From Gammaproteobacteria bacterium (lineage in GTDB: Bacteria; Pseudomonadota; Gammaproteobacteria; Pseudomonadales; DSM-25080), in NCBI GenBank assembly GCA_013372965.1, contig JABXIR010000077.1, positions 1 to 7,629 of the forward strand: a DNA stretch of 7,629 bases, written 5' to 3'. The first letter of the stretch is position 1; each line of letters opens with the position of its first letter. The notes under the pieces are model-generated. The model worked only from the letters and a program-made list of their open reading frames with translations. It was not told where the DNA came from and did not search any database. The position numbers and the translations under genes are program-made. Shown in pieces: positions 4,925 through 7,629 of this stretch.

Positions 4925-6847
4925 ATGGTTGCTGAATTCGGCTTATTTGCGCTCTGGATTGCGTTCGCTGCATCATTATTGCTAGCGGTAGTTCCGATGG
5001 TGGGCTCTTATCGCGACAGCAGCCTGCTGATGACGGTTGACCGTCCGCTGGCGCGCGTGTTGTTTATCGCGCTCAGTGGCTCCGTTATCGCGTTAGCAAT
5101 TGCATTTCTAAATGATGATTTTTCGGTTGCCTACGTGGCGAATCATTCGAATTCGTTGCTGCCTTGGTATTACAAAATCACGGCAGTATGGGGGTCTCAC
5201 GAAGGTTCGGTGCTGTTTCAGCTCTGGATTCTGAGTATTTGGATTATCGCGTTCTCCCTGTTTTCAAAGCGTGTCGACACGGTTCTTCGGGCACGTGTTC
5301 TCAGTGTTTTGGGATTAGTCTCGCTGGGTTTCTGTGCGTTCATTCTGTTTACTTCGTCGCCATTTGAGCGACTGCTTCCCTTCGCTCCTGGTGAAGGCAG
5401 TGACCTCAATCCGTTGTTACAAGACTTCGGCATGATCATCCATCCGCCGCTTCTTTACATCGGGTACGTGGGTTTTGCGATTAGCTATGGCTTCGCTATT
5501 GCGGCATTGCTCAGCAACCGACTAGATCGCGAATGGGCACGTTGGGCGCGACCTTGGACTGCGATTGCCATGGGCTTTCTTACCCTCGGCATTGTTATTG
5601 GCAGTTGGTGGGCGTATGCCGAGCTGGGCTGGGGCGGTTGGTGGTTCTGGGATCCCGTCGAAAATGCATCGCTTATGCCGTGGTTAGTGGGGGTGGCGTT
5701 AGTTCATTCACTGTCGGTCAGCGAGCAGCGTGGCGCGTTTTTAAGCTGGACATTACTACTTAGTATCAGCGCTTTTTCGCTGAGTCTTTTGGGTGCGTTT
5801 CTCGTTCGTTCTGGCGTGATCACGTCAGTACATGCCTTTGCATCGGATCCTGAGCGGGGCATGTTCATTCTATGGATTCTATTCATTGCCGTGGGTGGTG
5901 GTTTGTTGCTTTACGCACTGAAACTTCCTAAGAACCTAAAGGCAAAGCCATTTGGCCTCACGGGTCGCGAATTCTTTTTGTTATTGAATAACGTATTTCT
6001 GGTGGTGATAACCGTAACGGTCTTGATTGGTACACTTTGGCCGTTAATTGCTGATGCGCTCAATTGGGGAAAAATTTCGGTAGGTGCGCAGTATTTTAAT
6101 GCGATTGCGATACCCATGTTTACGTTAATGAGTGTGCTGGTTCCTATCGGAGTTTACGCCAATTGGGGCGGCTCATCGTCCGAGTTAGGGTCCAAACTGC
6201 TGGTTCCAATTGCGCTCAGTTTGCTGATCGCGTTGGGCGCGGGCGCACTAATTGACTTCTCTCTATCAACGATTCTTGTCTGGTGGTTGGGTTGTTGGTT
6301 GTTGGTCGCAACCCTTGATCAGCTGCGTCGCGCGACAGCAGGCTTTAACAAAACCAAACTGATGTCATTGCGCTCTGGGCTATGGGGCATGTATCTATCA
6401 CACGCGGGGATCGGTGTTGCAATTATCGGGGTGGGGATGACGACCCTTCACAGTGCAGAAGTCGATGTCCGCATGGGGGAGGGTGATTCTCACGTTGTTG
6501 GGAGTTATGAATTTACGTTGCGTGAGTTTGCTCCGCTTCGCGGACCGAACTACCAGTCTGAGTCCGCAACCATCGATGTTTACTACCGCGAAAGACTTGT
6601 GGCGACGTTAGTGCCAGAAAAACGCCGTTATGTCGCAACAGGTCAGATTATGACGGAGGCAGCGGTCGACGATGGTCTGACTCGTGACCTATACGTCGCA
6701 CTGGGCGAGCCACTCGATAACGGAGACTGGGCTGTTCGTTTGCAAGTTAAATCGTTTATGCGCTGGGTTTGGTACGGTGGCGCTATGATCTTCCTTGGGG
6801 GCTTGCTTGCAGGCTTTGACCGTCGTTATCGGAGGAAGTATGAATAA
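4925..6847 (+). CDS. ccmF: Cytochrome c haem lyase subunit CcmF
   Basis: CcmF takes haem from CcmE and, with CcmH, joins it to the CXXCH cysteines of apocytochrome c. The 640-residue protein has many membrane helices and the WWD motif at about 229-254 (core WGGWWFWDP at 236-244). The expected histidines are all present: His173 (IIHPPLLY) and His303 (SVHAFA) for haem from CcmE, plus His261 and His493 for the stable haem b. The first three fall at the same numbers as in E. coli CcmF. A large periplasmic domain covers about 507-610, followed by a last helix and a basic tail. GAGGGTGA at 4908-4915 lies nine bases before the ATG. The 3' end overlaps ccmG by eight bases. Confidence 0.97.
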   Translation: MVAEFGLFALWIAFAASLLLAVVPMVGSYRDSSLLMTVDRPLARVLFIALSGSVIALAIAFLNDDFSVAYVANHSNSLLPWYYKITAVWGSHEGSVLFQLWILSIWIIAFSLFSKRVDTVLRARVLSVLGLVSLGFCAFILFTSSPFERLLPFAPGEGSDLNPLLQDFGMIIHPPLLYIGYVGFAISYGFAIAALLSNRLDREWARWARPWTAIAMGFLTLGIVIGSWWAYAELGWGGWWFWDPVENASLMPWLVGVALVHSLSVSEQRGAFLSWTLLLSISAFSLSLLGAFLVRSGVITSVHAFASDPERGMFILWILFIAVGGGLLLYALKLPKNLKAKPFGLTGREFFLLLNNVFLVVITVTVLIGTLWPLIADALNWGKISVGAQYFNAIAIPMFTLMSVLVPIGVYANWGGSSSELGSKLLVPIALSLLIALGAGALIDFSLSTILVWWLGCWLLVATLDQLRRATAGFNKTKLMSLRSGLWGMYLSHAGIGVAIIGVGMTTLHSAEVDVRMGEGDSHVVGSYEFTLREFAPLRGPNYQSESATIDVYYRERLVATLVPEKRRYVATGQIMTEAAVDDGLTRDLYVALGEPLDNGDWAVRLQVKSFMRWVWYGGAMIFLGGLLAGFDRRYRRKYE

Positions 6848-7361
6848 GTTTATGCGCTTCCTACCGTTCTTGGTATTTGGTGTTCTTGGGGCGTTTTTGG
6901 CCTACGGTATCGGCAAAGATCCTACCAAGTTGCCATCGGCTGTCATAGGAAGTCCATTGCCTGAGTTCCGTTTGCTTGATGTGCATGACGACACTCAGTT
7001 TATTACCGAATCCGATCTAACGGGTCAGTACGCTTTGTTGAATTTCTGGGGCACCTGGTGTCCAGCCTGTCATATTGAGCATCCATACCTTATGGAACTG
7101 GCCGCTCAAGGGGTTGTGATTTATGGCGTGGACTATAAAGACCAACTCGAGCCGGCGCGCGAATGGTTGGTACGCTATGGTGACCCATATCGTAGAGTTG
7201 TATTCGATGTCGGTGGCAAACTAGGTTTCGATATGGGCGTCACGGGCGCACCTGAGACCTACCTCATCAGTCCCGACGGCGTCGTCCTCGCTCGATATCA
7301 AGGACCTGTGGATCAGCAAGTCTTCGAAACCGTGTTTAGGCCTCTTATGCTCACCAATTAA
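6840..7361 (+). CDS. ccmG: Thiol:disulfide interchange protein CcmG (DsbE)
   Basis: CcmG is a membrane-anchored periplasmic thioredoxin-like protein that supplies reducing power to apocytochrome c or CcmH. From ATG 6840 it has 173 residues: a membrane anchor at about 7-23, then a thioredoxin fold with active site WCPAC (Cys74 and Cys77), the CcmG-type GVDYKD at 96-101, and the cis-Pro loop TGAPET with Pro138. An open frame continues upstream to ATG 6795, but those 15 residues lie within ccmF and have no ribosome binding site. GGAGGA at 6831-6836 precedes ATG 6840 and fixes the start. It is the last ccm gene here. No ccmH follows, and a hairpin terminator lies about 50 bases downstream. Confidence 0.96.
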   Translation: MNKFMRFLPFLVFGVLGAFLAYGIGKDPTKLPSAVIGSPLPEFRLLDVHDDTQFITESDLTGQYALLNFWGTWCPACHIEHPYLMELAAQGVVIYGVDYKDQLEPAREWLVRYGDPYRRVVFDVGGKLGFDMGVTGAPETYLISPDGVVLARYQGPVDQQVFETVFRPLMLTN

Positions 7362-7413
7362 ATGGTATTTAGTGCGCTCGAAAGCCCTGTGGTTGGCGTT
7401 TTAGAAGACAAAA

Positions 7414-7466
7414 AAAGGCTAGGTGAGCCATCTTAAAAAGATGCTAAACCTAGCCTTTCGTTTTTT
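7414..7466. terminator. Bidirectional intrinsic terminator between ccmG and tRNA-Asp
   Basis: AAAGGCTAGGT (7414-7424) pairs perfectly with ACCTAGCCTTT (7448-7458). An inner stem CATCTT/AAGATG (7429-7434, 7438-7443) lies across a small internal loop. On the + strand the hairpin is followed by CG and six T residues (7461-7466). On the - strand it is followed by T residues from the A-run at 7410-7416. It can therefore end both the ccm operon and the convergent hupB/tRNA-Asp transcript. Confidence 0.9.
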
Positions 7467-7470
7467 AGCT

Positions 7471-7547
7471 TGGCGGACCGGACGGGACTCGAACCCGCGA
7501 CCCCCGGCGTGACAGGCCGGTATTCTAACCATCTGAACTACCGGTCC
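7471..7547 (-). tRNA. tRNA-Asp (anticodon GTC)
   Basis: The minus strand gives a 77-nt cloverleaf: acceptor GGACCGG with CCGGTCC, anticodon stem CCGGC with GCCGG around CTGTCAC, T stem GCGGG with CCCGT (one G-T pair) around TTCGAGT, discriminator G and encoded CCA. Anticodon GTC reads GAC/GAT. The sequence is close to E. coli tRNA-Asp from memory. It begins 25 bases after the hupB stop on the same strand with no clear terminator or promoter between, so joint transcription with hupB is likely. Confidence 0.97.
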
Positions 7548-7572
7548 AAACCCTTTACGCTAAGAAAGAATC

Positions 7573-7629
7573 TTAGTTTACAGCGTCTTTCAGAGCTTTA
7601 CCTGGCTTGAAGCTAGGTACTTTAGCAGC
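7573..7629 (-). CDS. hupB: DNA-binding protein HU-beta, C-terminal fragment
   Basis: The minus strand reads AAKVPSFKPGKALKDAVN and then a TAA stop (7573-7575). This is the C-terminal 18 residues of a roughly 90-residue HU protein. The VPSF and GKALKDAVN wording matches HupB more than HupA (which has VPAF and a Lys at the end) or IHF. HU is an abundant nucleoid protein that bends DNA without sequence preference. The rest of the gene lies beyond the right edge. Confidence 0.93.
   Translation of the reverse strand, partial: AAKVPSFKPGKALKDAVN

Noticed and set aside
6795..6839. Upstream extension of ccmG to ATG 6795
   Set aside because: It would place 15 odd residues before a normal membrane anchor. 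GGAGGA sits just before ATG 6840, and the extension lies inside ccmF.
7557..7586. Hairpin CTAAGA-AAGAA-TCTTAG around the hupB stop as a terminator
   Set aside because: The stem is only 6 bp, overlaps the stop codon and has no T-run on the minus strand.

Overview
The window looks like chromosomal DNA of a gammaproteobacterium with medium GC content. The evidence is a complete System I (Ccm) cytochrome c maturation run whose proteins match the Escherichia coli/Pseudomonas type in length and key residues, a HupB-type HU C-terminus, CCA-encoding tRNA genes and good Shine-Dalgarno sites. I cannot name the genus from the sequence alone.

Layout. Left edge: the end of a receiver (REC) domain protein on the + strand, probably the tail of a hybrid histidine kinase. 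It abuts tRNA-Arg(CCT) on the - strand with one base between them. Next is a complete 12-helix major facilitator transporter on the - strand. A divergent intergenic region of about 195 bp separates it from two small + strand genes: a very basic protein of 57-60 residues with its own strong terminator, and a 66-residue protein with a near-perfect ribosome binding site. Neither has a function I can assign.

The main block, 2306-7361, is ccmA-ccmB-ccmC-ccmD-ccmE-ccmF-ccmG, tightly packed on the + strand with overlaps or gaps of about 10 bp at most. CcmA, CcmB, CcmC and CcmD load haem onto CcmE and release it. CcmE carries haem covalently through its His in the periplasm. CcmF joins haem to apocytochrome c, and CcmG reduces the disulfide of the CXXCH motif or of CcmH. 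ccmD is a 58-codon gene that is easily missed. The operon stops after ccmG at a strong hairpin, so ccmH and ccmI, which often follow, are not here.

Right edge: tRNA-Asp(GTC) and the last 18 codons of hupB, both on the - strand and convergent with the ccm operon. The hairpin between them looks bidirectional.

I found no mobile element, CRISPR array or undescribed multi-gene system. The points most worth a second look are a perfect 9-bp inverted repeat that ends two bases before the ccmA ATG, the missing ccmH, and the two small unassigned genes.
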